Positions 28,170-36,632 of a DNA stretch of 64,000 bases are shown in pieces. The stretch comes from Stieleria tagensis. GTDB taxonomy: Bacteria > Planctomycetota > Planctomycetia > Pirellulales > Pirellulaceae. Position 1 is the first letter of the stretch; each line of letters begins with the position of its first letter. Location: positions 1 to 64,000 of the forward strand of contig NZ_JAMYFE010000028.1 of NCBI RefSeq assembly GCF_024129865.1, read 5' to 3'. The position numbers were made by a program, and so were the translations under genes. The notes below the pieces were generated by a model. It was not told where the DNA came from, did no database searches, and was given only the letters and a program-made list of their open reading frames with translations.

Positions 28170-29282
28170 ATGAATAAACGGCCGTGTCGCTGGGGAATTC
28201 TCAGTAGCGCTCAAATTGCGAGAAAAAACTGGAAGGCGATCGAGTTGAGCGGCAATGGCGTCGTCCACGGAGTCTCCAGTCGTTCGGTGGATCGCGCCGA
28301 ACAGTTCATTAACGACTGCCAGGCGGAGGTTGCGTTTGACCAACGTCCCAAAGCCTATGCCGGTCATCAGGCGCTGCTGGACGACGACCAGATCGACGCG
28401 GTTTATATCCCGATGCCAACAGGATCGCGAAAACAGTGGGTGATTGCTGCGGCCGCCGCAAAGAAACATGTGCTGATCGAAAAACCGATCGCCGTCAATG
28501 CCGCCGATGCCCAAGAGATGCTGGACGCCTGCAATCAAAACGGCGTTCAATTCATGGACGGCGTGATGTTCGATCACGGCAAACGAATCGCCGCGGTTTG
28601 CGACCAAGTCACGGCGGGAAAAATCGGCCGACTGCGGCGGATCCAGACCCATTTTTCATTCACCGGCGACTCCGAATTTCAGTCGGCCAACATCCGCACC
28701 GACACCACTTTGGAACCGCATGGTTGCCTGGGTGATTTGGGCTGGTATTGCATTCGTTTCATTCTGTGGGCCAACGGTTTCGCCGATCCGATCCAAGTCT
28801 CCGGTCGCACCATCACGCCGCTCTCACGAGACGATTCTGACGACTCGGTTCCCGGCGAGTTCGCTGGGGAACTGGTGTTTGCCAATGGCGTCACCGCCGG
28901 ATTCTTTTGTTCGTTTTTGACCGCCAACCAACAATTAGCAACGCTTTCGGGCGACCAGGGTTATCTGACGCTCGATGATTTTGTGTTGCCGCTGTATGAC
29001 TCGGAAACCAGTTGGCAAATTCACCGCCACGAGCTGGCCATCGATAATTGCTGTTGGAACTTCCGTCGTCGCAGCGATTGGTTTCACTGCGACGAATACC
29101 ACAGCGGCCAGCCCAATGCGCAAGAAGTTCAGATGGTTCGTACGTTTGCCAAATACGTCAACTCGGGTCAAATTGATTCGTCGCTGGCCGACCGAGCTGT
29201 CCAGACGCAGCGCATCCTCGATGCCTGCCGACGCAGTGATGCGATGGGCGGACAATTGATCCCATTTGACACCGGTGCCTAG
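28170..29282 (+). CDS. Gfo/Idh/MocA family oxidoreductase (cytoplasmic)
   Basis: A 370-residue NAD(P)-dependent dehydrogenase. The N-terminal Rossmann strand (RWGILSSAQIARKNWKAIE) lacks a strict GxGxxG but has the family's GILSSAQIA form. EKPIAVNAADAQEM carries the Lys of the EKP motif, and the C-terminal domain has DLGWYCIRF. No signal peptide is seen. Family members oxidise or isomerise sugars and inositols; specificity is unknown. It is followed 120 bp later by a symporter in the same direction, which fits sugar uptake and conversion. Confidence 0.88.
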   Translation: MNKRPCRWGILSSAQIARKNWKAIELSGNGVVHGVSSRSVDRAEQFINDCQAEVAFDQRPKAYAGHQALLDDDQIDAVYIPMPTGSRKQWVIAAAAAKKHVLIEKPIAVNAADAQEMLDACNQNGVQFMDGVMFDHGKRIAAVCDQVTAGKIGRLRRIQTHFSFTGDSEFQSANIRTDTTLEPHGCLGDLGWYCIRFILWANGFADPIQVSGRTITPLSRDDSDDSVPGEFAGELVFANGVTAGFFCSFLTANQQLATLSGDQGYLTLDDFVLPLYDSETSWQIHRHELAIDNCCWNFRRRSDWFHCDEYHSGQPNAQEVQMVRTFAKYVNSGQIDSSLADRAVQTQRILDACRRSDAMGGQLIPFDTGA

Positions 29283-29402
29283 CGAGACCGTCCGACCACT
29301 TCGCTCAATCGCCTTCGCTCGATGAGATTGCTGCGAACGCGACCTGCACCGATCCATCCCCTCTCCCGATCTCCCTCCTATTCTGACTGGCCGGTATTCA
29401 CA

Positions 29403-31034
29403 ATGACGATCGCGACCTTCCTGCTTTTTACAGTCTGCGTGGCGCTGGCGACTTGGTGGGTGACTCGAGGCGGTGGTGAATCCACTGACGAAGGCTACTT
29501 TTTGGCCGGTCGCTCGCTGACCAGTGTGTTTATCGCCGGTTCACTGTTGCTGACCAACCTGTCGACCGAGCAGCTGATCGGACTCAACGCCGCCGCGTTT
29601 ACCGAAGGCCTGTCGGTGATGGCGTGGGAGGTCGTTGCGGGTATTTCACTGGTCGCGCTGGCGCTGATCTTTTTGCCTCGCTACTTGAAGTCGGGGATCG
29701 CAACAATTCCCCAGTTCTTCGAAACACGCTACGGCAGTGGCGTACGGACGTTGACCACGTTCATTTTTGTCATCGCCTACACGTTGATCCTATTGCCGTT
29801 TGTGCTGTACCTGGGCGCGCGCGGCCTGTCAGGCATGCTCGATTTGGAGACGCGTTTGGGCTTGGATGAACTCCAAACCATTTGGGCAGTGATCATCTTC
29901 ATCGCCGTAGTCGGCGGAGCCTATGCGATTTGGGGTGGACTCAAGGCCGTCGCTGTCTCGGACACATTCAATGGCGCGGGACTGCTGGTTGGCGGCCTAT
30001 TGATCACCTATTTCACGCTGTCCAAAGTGGCCGGCGAAGGCAACAGTTTGTTTTCTGCATTCACGTTAATTGCAGACCACGACCCCGATGCGTTTCGTTC
30101 GCTGGGAACCATGGACGAAGACGTTTCCTGGCCAACATTGTTCACCGGCGTGTTGCTGTTGAACTTTTTCTATTGGTCGACCAACCAGCAAATCATTCAA
30201 CGGACCTTCGGTGCCAAAAACCTAGCCGAAGGCCAAAAAGGTGTGCTGATGGCAGCCTTCTTCAAGATCTTGGCGCCTTTGATCCTAGTGCTGCCCGGTA
30301 TCGCCGCGGCGTACTTGGTCGATCAAGACCCTGACTTTGCCGCCCAAGTCGATGGCAAGGCCGATCGTGCCTATGGCGCGCTCGTCGCTTCGGTCTTGCC
30401 CGAAGCCCTGGTTGGATTCTTTGCCGCGGTGGTCGTCGGCTCGATTCTGTCCACGTTCAACTCCGTGCTCAATAGTAGCGCCACGCTGTTTTCGTTGGAC
30501 ATCTACAAAAAATTCATTCGTCCCGACGCCTCGATGCGCCAGGTCGTGATTTCCGGACAGCTGTGCAGCCTGCTGGTTGGCATTTTTGCAGTGATTGCCG
30601 CCCCCACGTTTTTCCACGGTCGGGATGAGATATTCGGCTTCTTTCAAAAATTGAACGGTGTCTATTTCATCCCGATTTTGGCCATCATGCTGATTGGATT
30701 GTCCAATCGAACTGTCGATGGCAAATCCGCCATGATCACGCTGGTCGTCGGGTTGATCGCGATGTCACTGGGCACCTTCCTCAGCGGCGCCACCGAGACC
30801 GAACCGGGATGGGTCGTGGGCACGTTCTATTCGGCCTATCATTACATGGCCGTGGTGTTTGTCGGACTGATCCTGTTGCAACTGACGCTCGGGGCGATCG
30901 GTTTGCGTCGCAGTGAACCGTATGTGCAACGGGATGTCGGCGCCGTCGATCTGACTCCGTGGAAAGCTGCTCCAGTGGTCGGCGGCGGACTGATCCTGAT
31001 GGCGATCTCGGTGTATGCGATTTTTGCGTTCTAA
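29403..31034 (+). CDS. Sodium:solute symporter (SSS family, SGLT-like)
   Basis: A 543-residue transporter with 13-14 hydrophobic helices. ATG 29403 (MTIATFLLFTVCVALATWW) is chosen because the upstream frame is charged. The segments DEGYFLAGRSL, NLSTEQLIGLNAAAF and GGAYAIWGGLKAVAVSD are typical of the SGLT branch that imports sugars or inositol with Na+. Its position after a Gfo/Idh/MocA gene supports a sugar substrate, which is an inference. Confidence 0.92.
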   Translation: MTIATFLLFTVCVALATWWVTRGGGESTDEGYFLAGRSLTSVFIAGSLLLTNLSTEQLIGLNAAAFTEGLSVMAWEVVAGISLVALALIFLPRYLKSGIATIPQFFETRYGSGVRTLTTFIFVIAYTLILLPFVLYLGARGLSGMLDLETRLGLDELQTIWAVIIFIAVVGGAYAIWGGLKAVAVSDTFNGAGLLVGGLLITYFTLSKVAGEGNSLFSAFTLIADHDPDAFRSLGTMDEDVSWPTLFTGVLLLNFFYWSTNQQIIQRTFGAKNLAEGQKGVLMAAFFKILAPLILVLPGIAAAYLVDQDPDFAAQVDGKADRAYGALVASVLPEALVGFFAAVVVGSILSTFNSVLNSSATLFSLDIYKKFIRPDASMRQVVISGQLCSLLVGIFAVIAAPTFFHGRDEIFGFFQKLNGVYFIPILAIMLIGLSNRTVDGKSAMITLVVGLIAMSLGTFLSGATETEPGWVVGTFYSAYHYMAVVFVGLILLQLTLGAIGLRRSEPYVQRDVGAVDLTPWKAAPVVGGGLILMAISVYAIFAF

Positions 31035-31353
31035 GACTGCTCGGCGAGAACCATCTCCCAGCACACCCATTTCGCCTAGGCTTCGCGGTCTAACAGGCTG
31101 AGGAATTTTTTTCCCAGCCGGCCCGGCGTTCACAAGCCATTGCTGAGGCTTGGTTAGCGGCGTGCCAATTGATGACCAGCCGCATAATTTTCGCATTCCT
31201 CCCAGCTTTCCCCTTTCGCACGGTCGGTGGATCGGGATGCTGTGCGGCCAATCAGCCGGGACCGACATCAGTCGTCGCTCCCACTGGCGGTCGGCAGCCA
31301 ACCATTTTCAAAGCTGCTCCGCCGGGTCTGTTTTCTAATCATGGAGAAAGCCA
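31035..31353. other. Intergenic stretch without a supported gene
   Basis: About 320 bp. It contains a GAATTTTTTTCCC tract near 31102-31114, possibly part of a weak terminator for the symporter gene. Short frames here have no recognisable domain. A GGAG sequence at 31343-31346 serves as ribosome binding site for the next GTG start. Confidence 0.35.
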
Positions 31354-31944
31354 GTGCGTTTGTATGCGAACAACAAGTCTCGTTTCCAAGGCGTTGCCGC
31401 CCTGTTATTGCCGGCGTTTTTGACGCTGGCGACATCCTCGGGACCTTTGTCAGCTCAATCGTCAGTCGTGGTTCAATCGCAACCGGTCGCAACAAGCGGC
31501 GTTGTTTGCGCAAAATGTGGACGCATCCACGCGTCCAGTCCTGCCGTGTCATCTAGCTCGCCGATCGTGCAGTCGTCCTCGGTGGGCGTGCCCACGTCGG
31601 GTGTGGTTCGCCAGACCAGCGCGACGGTTTCCAGCAACGGAGCGTCGAACGTTTTACAGACTCTTAATTCCCAGCGCTCTCGACAGGGGCTGCGGAGCCT
31701 GCGATATGACCCAACATTGCAAGCGGTCGCCGAGCGACGTGCGGCGCAGATGGCCAGAATGGGCACCAAGTCGCATCCGCCAGGATCGTTTGCACCGGGC
31801 CGCTACGAAGGTGTCGGCTGGTCCAGTTCGTTTTCGCCAAGCGGAGTCCACGCGTGCTACACCAGCAATCCGAACATGACCGCGGCCGGTGCTGCGATGG
31901 TGACAGGCCGCGACGGAGTCTATTTCGCAGTGGTCTACCGCTAA
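31354..31944 (+). CDS. Secreted CAP-like (SCP/PR-1) protein
   Basis: A 196-residue exported protein. GTG 31354 follows GGAG by 7-8 nt and gives a signal peptide (VAALLLPAFLTLATSSGPLSA). A CxxC pair (GVVCAKCGRIH) and a Ser/Val-rich linker precede a short CAP-type domain: LNSQRSRQGLRSLRYDPTLQ, AAQMARMGTKSH and a C-terminal VYFAVVYR strand. The domain is shorter than typical CAP domains and some canonical positions are not obvious. Extracellular role unknown. The last 91 bp are overlapped by the next frame. Confidence 0.72.
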   Translation: MRLYANNKSRFQGVAALLLPAFLTLATSSGPLSAQSSVVVQSQPVATSGVVCAKCGRIHASSPAVSSSSPIVQSSSVGVPTSGVVRQTSATVSSNGASNVLQTLNSQRSRQGLRSLRYDPTLQAVAERRAAQMARMGTKSHPPGSFAPGRYEGVGWSSSFSPSGVHACYTSNPNMTAAGAAMVTGRDGVYFAVVYR

Positions 31945-32855
31945 GACCGTCTGCGGTAGTTGACGCCACAAAGATCCTTACAGCATCGGTACTGGCGATC
32001 ACGCTGATCCCCAGCGCGGTCGCCACCGCCCAACTGCCAGTTGAAACCGCCGAACTCACTCCCCTGAGTTCGGCGGCAGCCCCCGGCACCCCCAGTGCGA
32101 CCACCCTCAGTGCGACCGAGCAACTTTCGGCCCAGCAAGCACGCGCCGCCGTGCAATCCCTGTTGAATTTGGCGTTGTCCAAAACCCCTCGCCGCTACGA
32201 CGGTGATAAACATTGGGGCGACACCAAAAAGATTTGGTCCGGTGTTCGGCTACGGCGTGATGGACTGCGTCTATCGACCAAACGGCGTTGGCGCGAAGTC
32301 CAGCATGGATTGCAAACCCGCTATCACGTCCAATTCCCTGACCAACCGGGCGGCCAACCCAACGCACCTCTCCCCCTGGTCGCCCAGGTTCGATCGGTGC
32401 AAACCGTGCCGGCAAACGAACAATCCTCAGCCGGTTGGCAAATCGATTGCACCCTGACGACTCCGCTGGATTTCGCGGCCCGCATCGAACGCTGGAATTT
32501 GGGCATGCAGTTCTATAGCGTCGAAGTCAGTGGCCACATGACGGTGCGGATGGACGTACGGGCCCGACTGAGCGCCCGACCGGATTACTCGGACATTCCT
32601 CCGGCGATCGTGATCGATCCCAAAATTGAATTGGCAACCCTGCACTTGGACGCGTTGCATGTCGACCGCGTCAGTAAAGTCGGTGGCGAAGTCGCCGAGC
32701 AATGGGGCGAGATCGCCGAACGAATTGTCAAGGAGATTCTGCTAGACGATTTCAATGAAAAGCTTCCCGCAACGCTGAACAAATCGATCGACAAACATCG
32801 CGATGACCTTCGACTGTCGCTGTCGGATTGGGTTGCCAATTTGACGAAGCAATAG
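31854..32855 (+). CDS. Exported hypothetical protein, start uncertain
   Basis: The only ATG of this frame is at 31854, 91 bp inside the previous gene in another frame, giving 333 residues. A signal-like helix (ILTASVLAITLIPSAVATA) lies at about residues 41-59, just after the previous stop codon, and no ATG, GTG or TTG occurs between the two. Real translation might begin at a rarer codon near 31950-31975. The rest is a soluble beta-rich domain (VQSLLNLALSKTPRRYDGDK, MQFYSVEVSGHMTVRMDVRA) with a helical tail. I do not recognise a family; it looks like a periplasmic protein. Confidence 0.65.
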   Translation: MLHQQSEHDRGRCCDGDRPRRSLFRSGLPLRPSAVVDATKILTASVLAITLIPSAVATAQLPVETAELTPLSSAAAPGTPSATTLSATEQLSAQQARAAVQSLLNLALSKTPRRYDGDKHWGDTKKIWSGVRLRRDGLRLSTKRRWREVQHGLQTRYHVQFPDQPGGQPNAPLPLVAQVRSVQTVPANEQSSAGWQIDCTLTTPLDFAARIERWNLGMQFYSVEVSGHMTVRMDVRARLSARPDYSDIPPAIVIDPKIELATLHLDALHVDRVSKVGGEVAEQWGEIAERIVKEILLDDFNEKLPATLNKSIDKHRDDLRLSLSDWVANLTKQ

Positions 32856-32892
32856 ACGCCCCGCGTCCGACACAGCCCCAACGGGCAGCGTT

Positions 32893-34428
32893 TCAATCGG
32901 TCAAATCGCGACTGCGTTTCGCAGCCATGATGGCAGCGAGTTCACTGCGCAACGATTCGACGATCTGCGGGTGTTTGTCGATCAAATTGTTTGTCTCGCC
33001 GATGTCGTCGGCCAGCTGATACAGCTGCCCAACGTGGCGGCCATCCTTGCCGGGCTTTTTACCTCGGTCGCTGAATCCACCGGAACCATCGCCTTCGATC
33101 AGTTTCCAGTCGCCGCGACGAATCGTCATGAACCCGCGGCCACTTTTCATCGCCAACGAGGGACGGGCACGACTGCTGCTGGGCTTGCCTGTCAATTCAG
33201 CCGCAAAACTAAAACTGTCGGGGCCGACATCGGATTCGGCTGCGTCTTGATACACGTCGGCACCCACCAGTTCATCAAACGTGGCCAAAAAATCGACAAA
33301 GCTGATCGTTTTCTCACAGGTTGAACCGGCCTGAACCGTCCCCGGCCAGCGCGCGACCATCGGCATTCGATGTCCGCATTCCCAGGCATCTGCCTTCATT
33401 CCTCTTAGCCCGCCGGAACTGTCGTGATCGAACCGCTGGACGTCGCTTTCATACCACACTGGCCCGTTGTCACTGGTGAAGATCACCAATGTGTCGTCGG
33501 CTAATTTAGAATCATCAAGTTGCTTCAAGATTCGTCCGACCATGGCATCCACCATCATCGCAAAATCCCCATACATGCCCGCGCCCGATTTGCCGGCATA
33601 CTCCTCTCCGGGCAACCATGGCGTGTGGGGTGCAGGAAACGCGACATACAACATCAACGGCTCCGGTCGGCCGGCGTGTGACTCGATCACCTGGCAGGCT
33701 TCGTCGGCAAACCGTGGCAACACATCGGCCAATTGCAAATTCGGTGCGATCCCACCGGCGCGCCAAAATGCGCCTTGGATCGGTGACCAACCTTCACTTT
33801 GGTTGGCCGTGATGGTATCGGTCGGTGGCGACACAGCCATGCGATCACGAATGTAAAAATAAGGCGGAATATCCGTTGAGGCACGGATGCCAAAGAACGA
33901 TCCAAACCCTCGGTCAGCCGGACCACCGTCAAGCGGTTTGTCGTAGCCGTCTTCGTTGAATCCGACATGCCACTTGCCCACCATCGCTGTTCGATACCCC
34001 ACGTCGCGCAGTAGCGAAGCGACGGTGACTTCCCCTGGTTGGATCAATGCTTCGGTGGGCCAGCGATTGACATTGATTCGAAACGGATAACGCCCCGTCA
34101 TCAATCCGTAACGAGACATGTGGCAGAGCGGCCCCGGTGCATGGGCGTCGGTAAAACGCATCCCATCGGTCGCCAACGAATCAATGTTCGGTGTTGCAAT
34201 CTTGCTGTTGGCATTAAAGCAACCGGGGTCTCCATAGCCCATATCATCGACCAGGATCAAGACGATGTTAGGGTGCTCGCCAGAGTCGGCACTCAGGATC
34301 GGTGATTCAAACCATTGCACGACCAGGGCGGCAACGGCGACCAGGACGGGTGTCACGATTTGATGTCGCAAATCACATTGGAGTGACCGGCGACAACCGG
34401 CCTGCATCGAGGCAAAAATCTGGATCAT
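32893..34428 (-). CDS. Sulfatase (arylsulfatase family) with unusual CxMSR site
   Basis: A 511-residue sulfatase. An N-terminal hydrophobic segment (TPVLVAVAALVVQWF, 26-40) should direct export. NIVLILVDDMGYGDPGC gives the metal Asp61 and Asp62. The active-site motif reads LCHMSRYGLMTGR, with Cys102 as the formylglycine precursor and Arg106, but with Met where the usual C-x-P/A-S-R has Pro or Ala. Further motifs TLVIFTSDNGP and GGLRGMKADAWECGHRMP are normal. It likely removes sulfate from polysaccharides, an established planctomycete trait. Whether the modified motif is matured needs evidence. Confidence 0.92.
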   Translation of the reverse strand: MIQIFASMQAGCRRSLQCDLRHQIVTPVLVAVAALVVQWFESPILSADSGEHPNIVLILVDDMGYGDPGCFNANSKIATPNIDSLATDGMRFTDAHAPGPLCHMSRYGLMTGRYPFRINVNRWPTEALIQPGEVTVASLLRDVGYRTAMVGKWHVGFNEDGYDKPLDGGPADRGFGSFFGIRASTDIPPYFYIRDRMAVSPPTDTITANQSEGWSPIQGAFWRAGGIAPNLQLADVLPRFADEACQVIESHAGRPEPLMLYVAFPAPHTPWLPGEEYAGKSGAGMYGDFAMMVDAMVGRILKQLDDSKLADDTLVIFTSDNGPVWYESDVQRFDHDSSGGLRGMKADAWECGHRMPMVARWPGTVQAGSTCEKTISFVDFLATFDELVGADVYQDAAESDVGPDSFSFAAELTGKPSSSRARPSLAMKSGRGFMTIRRGDWKLIEGDGSGGFSDRGKKPGKDGRHVGQLYQLADDIGETNNLIDKHPQIVESLRSELAAIMAAKRSRDLTD

Positions 34429-34611
34429 GTAGAGTACTCTTGTTTGAAATGCGGTCGCCGGTTTCTAGTCCACGTGTCAAAGCACGAATCGCTGGTGGTG
34501 CGGTCAACGCAGCAGAGAGTTCAATCGACCCAGGTTGTTCGAATGACGAGCGAATACGTCCCGAGCCCGACTTTTTAAGTTCTGCGCTAGCGTCAGGCAA
34601 TGTACCTTCTC

Positions 34612-34682
34612 AACCCGACGCGTGAGTTTTGAAGCCAGCGTTTTTGCGTGGGGCATTGGATTTTGGTAACCCGAAGCGTCAC
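34612..34682. repeat. Dispersed repeat, copy 1 (shared with 42641-42725)
   Basis: AACCCGACGCGTGAG at 34612-34626 is identical to 42641-42655. The block 34646-34682 matches the reverse complement of about 42689-42725 at 34 of 37 positions (core GCGTGGGGCATTGG). The second module is therefore flipped relative to the first when the two copies are compared. Confidence 0.75.
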
Positions 34683-34710
34683 AAGTGCTCGAAATGCGGC
34701 GAGTGCCACT

Positions 34711-34737
34711 GTCGTGGATCGCTCCGCCGATCCAACG
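34711..34737 (+). repeat. REP unit 1
   Basis: Begins GTCGTGGATCGCTCCG and continues CCGATCCAACG. The arms GGATCG (34716-34721) and CGATCC (34728-34733) can fold into a small hairpin. First of six copies arranged around the tyrosine transposase at 34815-35465. Confidence 0.85.
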
Positions 34738-34744
34738 TTGCACT

Positions 34745-34770
34745 GTCGTGGATCGCTCCGCGATCCAACG
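34745..34770 (+). repeat. REP unit 2
   Basis: Same as unit 1 but one base shorter (CTCCGCGATCC), which makes a perfect GATCGC-tcc-GCGATC hairpin. Same orientation as unit 1. Confidence 0.85.
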
Positions 34771-34786
34771 TTGCATCTAATTCTTG

Positions 34787-34813
34787 CGTTGGATCGACGG
34801 AGCGATCCACGAC
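34787..34813 (-). repeat. REP unit 3 (inverted)
   Basis: Reverse-complement copy with one substitution (GTCGATCC in place of GCCGATCC when read on the minus strand). It ends one base before the transposase stop codon, so with unit 2 it makes a long inverted pair with a 16-nt spacer. Confidence 0.85.
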
Positions 34814-34814
34814 C

Positions 34815-35465
34815 TTAGTTCGGTCGCTGGTGATAGTGAAACTCTCCCGGCCTCAACTTGGCCTTCTTTGGATTGTCGGCGATGTACTTTCGCAAATACT
34901 CGTATTGTTTGGGACTTCGCACGAGGTGGTCGAAAGGCTCTTGTTGCCAAAAGTGTCCGGACTTTCCAATCACCTTGTTGATTTGCCGCGCTGTGTAGTG
35001 CAGCCACGAATCGAACTGCTTCTCCATCGCATCTTCCGAAGCGAACGCGGCCAATAAGTGAACGTGGTTCGGCATAATCACAAAGTCACCCATTTGGTAC
35101 CGATCGCCATCGAAGTGAAGCAAGCTGTCGGCAACGATCTTTGACAACCGTGGCTGCTTTAAAACACAAGCCCCACGGCAGGAATCAAGAAAAACCTCTC
35201 GCAAGCGATTGAAATGGCGATCAAATTCGGCACGCGTCTCCTCGTCCAGCGTGCCCAGGGCTTCCTTCCAGAACGTTCCGTTTCGCAACTCCCGCCGATC
35301 AAGCCAGTCGTTCTTCTCGCGGTCCCATCGCTGAAGAACCTCGCGCGGGATCGAGTCCTTCGTCCGGAAGGTCACAAACACGATGGCTCCGGCTTGCGAC
35401 CAATGCGGCCGAAGCCGATCGTTGATAAACAATTCCGCTTTTGGGTCAAAGATCTCGCCGAGCAT
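34815..35465 (-). CDS. REP-associated tyrosine transposase (RAYT, Y1_Tnp family)
   Basis: A 216-residue single-stranded-DNA transposase/nuclease of the IS200/RAYT kind. ATG 35465 is preferred; the frame runs on to 35660 but residues there are translated REP DNA. Motifs: FVTFRTKDSIP near the N-terminus, the HUH pair in FVIMPNHVHLLAAF (His134, His136), and a tyrosine helix QYEYLRKYIADNPKKAKL where Tyr194 is the likely nucleophile. RAYTs are usually single-copy and domesticated, and are thought to spread the REP palindromes found beside them. Here three REP units lie on each side. Confidence 0.93.
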   Translation of the reverse strand: MLGEIFDPKAELFINDRLRPHWSQAGAIVFVTFRTKDSIPREVLQRWDREKNDWLDRRELRNGTFWKEALGTLDEETRAEFDRHFNRLREVFLDSCRGACVLKQPRLSKIVADSLLHFDGDRYQMGDFVIMPNHVHLLAAFASEDAMEKQFDSWLHYTARQINKVIGKSGHFWQQEPFDHLVRSPKQYEYLRKYIADNPKKAKLRPGEFHYHQRPN

Positions 35466-35492
35466 AAAATCTGCCCCCAATTCACCAAGATT

Positions 35493-35561
35493 GTCGTGGA
35501 TCGCTCCGCCGATCCGACGTGAATTTGAATCTAGCGTTGGATCGGCGGAGCGATCCACGAC
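35493..35561. repeat. Inverted pair of REP units (4 and 5)
   Basis: Unit 4 (35493-35519, plus strand, one substitution GATCCGACG) and unit 5 (35535-35561, minus strand) face each other with a 15-nt spacer. Together they form a 27-bp stem with one mismatch, the classical two-REP (BIME-like) arrangement. It lies 28 bp upstream of the transposase start. Confidence 0.88.
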
Positions 35562-35661
35562 TTTGGGTTTAGATTCCCTGCAATTCCAATGAACCAGAAC
35601 ACATTTGTAACAGTTCGAGTAAGCAGCAATTGAAGCAAGATTCGATGAAAACAATGCCACT

Positions 35662-35687
35662 GTCGTGGATCGCTCCGCGATCCAACG
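35662..35687 (+). repeat. REP unit 6
   Basis: A 26-bp copy identical to unit 2 over the palindromic core. It marks the outer right edge of the REP cluster. Confidence 0.85.
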
Positions 35688-35730
35688 CCTGCCTCCTGTG
35701 CTCTACCAGTCATCTTATTGAAAGATTGCC

Positions 35731-35949
35731 ATGTTGGGATTCATACGAACCGCGAATACCGGTCATGCCAATCATTGCGGAACAGTAGTCGGAATACACG
35801 AACGACTGATTCGCAAACAGGACCCGAACCACGGCCCGTGGGAAAATGACACGAAGCTGTGGGACATGAACGCCCAGCGCACCGCCCATGACGCAGACGA
35901 AATTGGGCAGTGTGCACTCGCTCTATTTCTTTTGGACCGTGAGCTCTAA
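35731..35949 (+). CDS. Short unrecognised frame, possible gene remnant
   Basis: 72 codons with protein-like composition (NHGPWENDTKLWDMNAQRTA, HDADEIGQCALALFLLDREL) but no known domain and no clear ribosome binding site. It sits between REP unit 6 and a convergent gene, ending two bases before that gene's stop codon. It may be the 3' piece of a gene cut by the REP/RAYT insertion. Function is not assigned. Confidence 0.25.
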   Translation: MLGFIRTANTGHANHCGTVVGIHERLIRKQDPNHGPWENDTKLWDMNAQRTAHDADEIGQCALALFLLDREL

Positions 35950-35951
35950 TC

Positions 35952-36632
35952 TCATGGCGCTCGCAGTCTGAAATGATCGTAGTGGACTTCGCGGTCCACC
36001 GTCGTGAGATTCATATTCGACTTTGTAGCGTGCGCGATGCCTTCGGACTTCAGTCGGCCAACTTCCATACCATCGATGACGACTTCCATGACATCGCCGT
36101 CGATGCGGATGACAAGATCGTGCCAGGTTTGCGGATCAAGCTTGATCGCGTTGCGTGAGGTTTTCTGTTTCAGCATCGCCTGTGTTGCAGCATCCAGTTT
36201 CTCTCCCGCTTTTCGTTTGTCGCGAATCTCTTTGCGGAAGATGCCCGTCTTGCCATCGTAAAGTGTTACCTTGTCAGGACTGATTGCCACATGACAAATG
36301 TGACCGGCGTGTGATCCTTTGTAGTCCATATCCCGAATCATGACGGAGAAACTTGGAGAGCCGTGGAATTGGAATGAGACTGATAATTCAAGATTCGATT
36401 GCGGTTTAAAATCCACCGAGTTCACAGACGGGTGGTCAGCCTCCTTGGGCGTGATCCCAACGAGAACTCCATCACGAACGATCGATTCGCTTTTCCAACT
36501 CCCCCATCGCTTATCAAGTGTGCTACTCTCGAATTCGTCTTCGAAGAGAACGGTATTGAATTCGTTGGCTTGGGTGTTTGACGCTAAAGAGCAAACCACT
36601 GCGAACAGCGTGAGAGCTAGGAAATTTTTCAT
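35952..36632 (-). CDS. Secreted DUF1080-like (concanavalin-fold) protein
   Basis: A 226-residue protein with a clear signal peptide (MKNFLALTLFAVVCSLASNT). The rest is one beta-sandwich domain of the DUF1080/3-keto-disaccharide hydrolase or laminin-G-like kind: LFEDEFESSTLDKRWGSW at the start, FSVMIRDMDYKGSHAGHICH in the middle, WHDLVIRIDGDVMEVVIDG and a final YDHFRLRAP strand. This family is greatly expanded in planctomycetes and is tied to sugar metabolism or binding. No catalytic residues can be named with certainty. Confidence 0.78.
   Translation of the reverse strand: MKNFLALTLFAVVCSLASNTQANEFNTVLFEDEFESSTLDKRWGSWKSESIVRDGVLVGITPKEADHPSVNSVDFKPQSNLELSVSFQFHGSPSFSVMIRDMDYKGSHAGHICHVAISPDKVTLYDGKTGIFRKEIRDKRKAGEKLDAATQAMLKQKTSRNAIKLDPQTWHDLVIRIDGDVMEVVIDGMEVGRLKSEGIAHATKSNMNLTTVDREVHYDHFRLRAP

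Larger units (their letters stand above)
34429..34814. other. Repeat-filled intergenic region
   Basis: About 390 bp between the sulfatase start and the transposase stop. It holds one copy of a dispersed repeat (34612-34682, second copy near 42641) and three REP units (34711-34813). No gene is supported. Confidence 0.6.
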
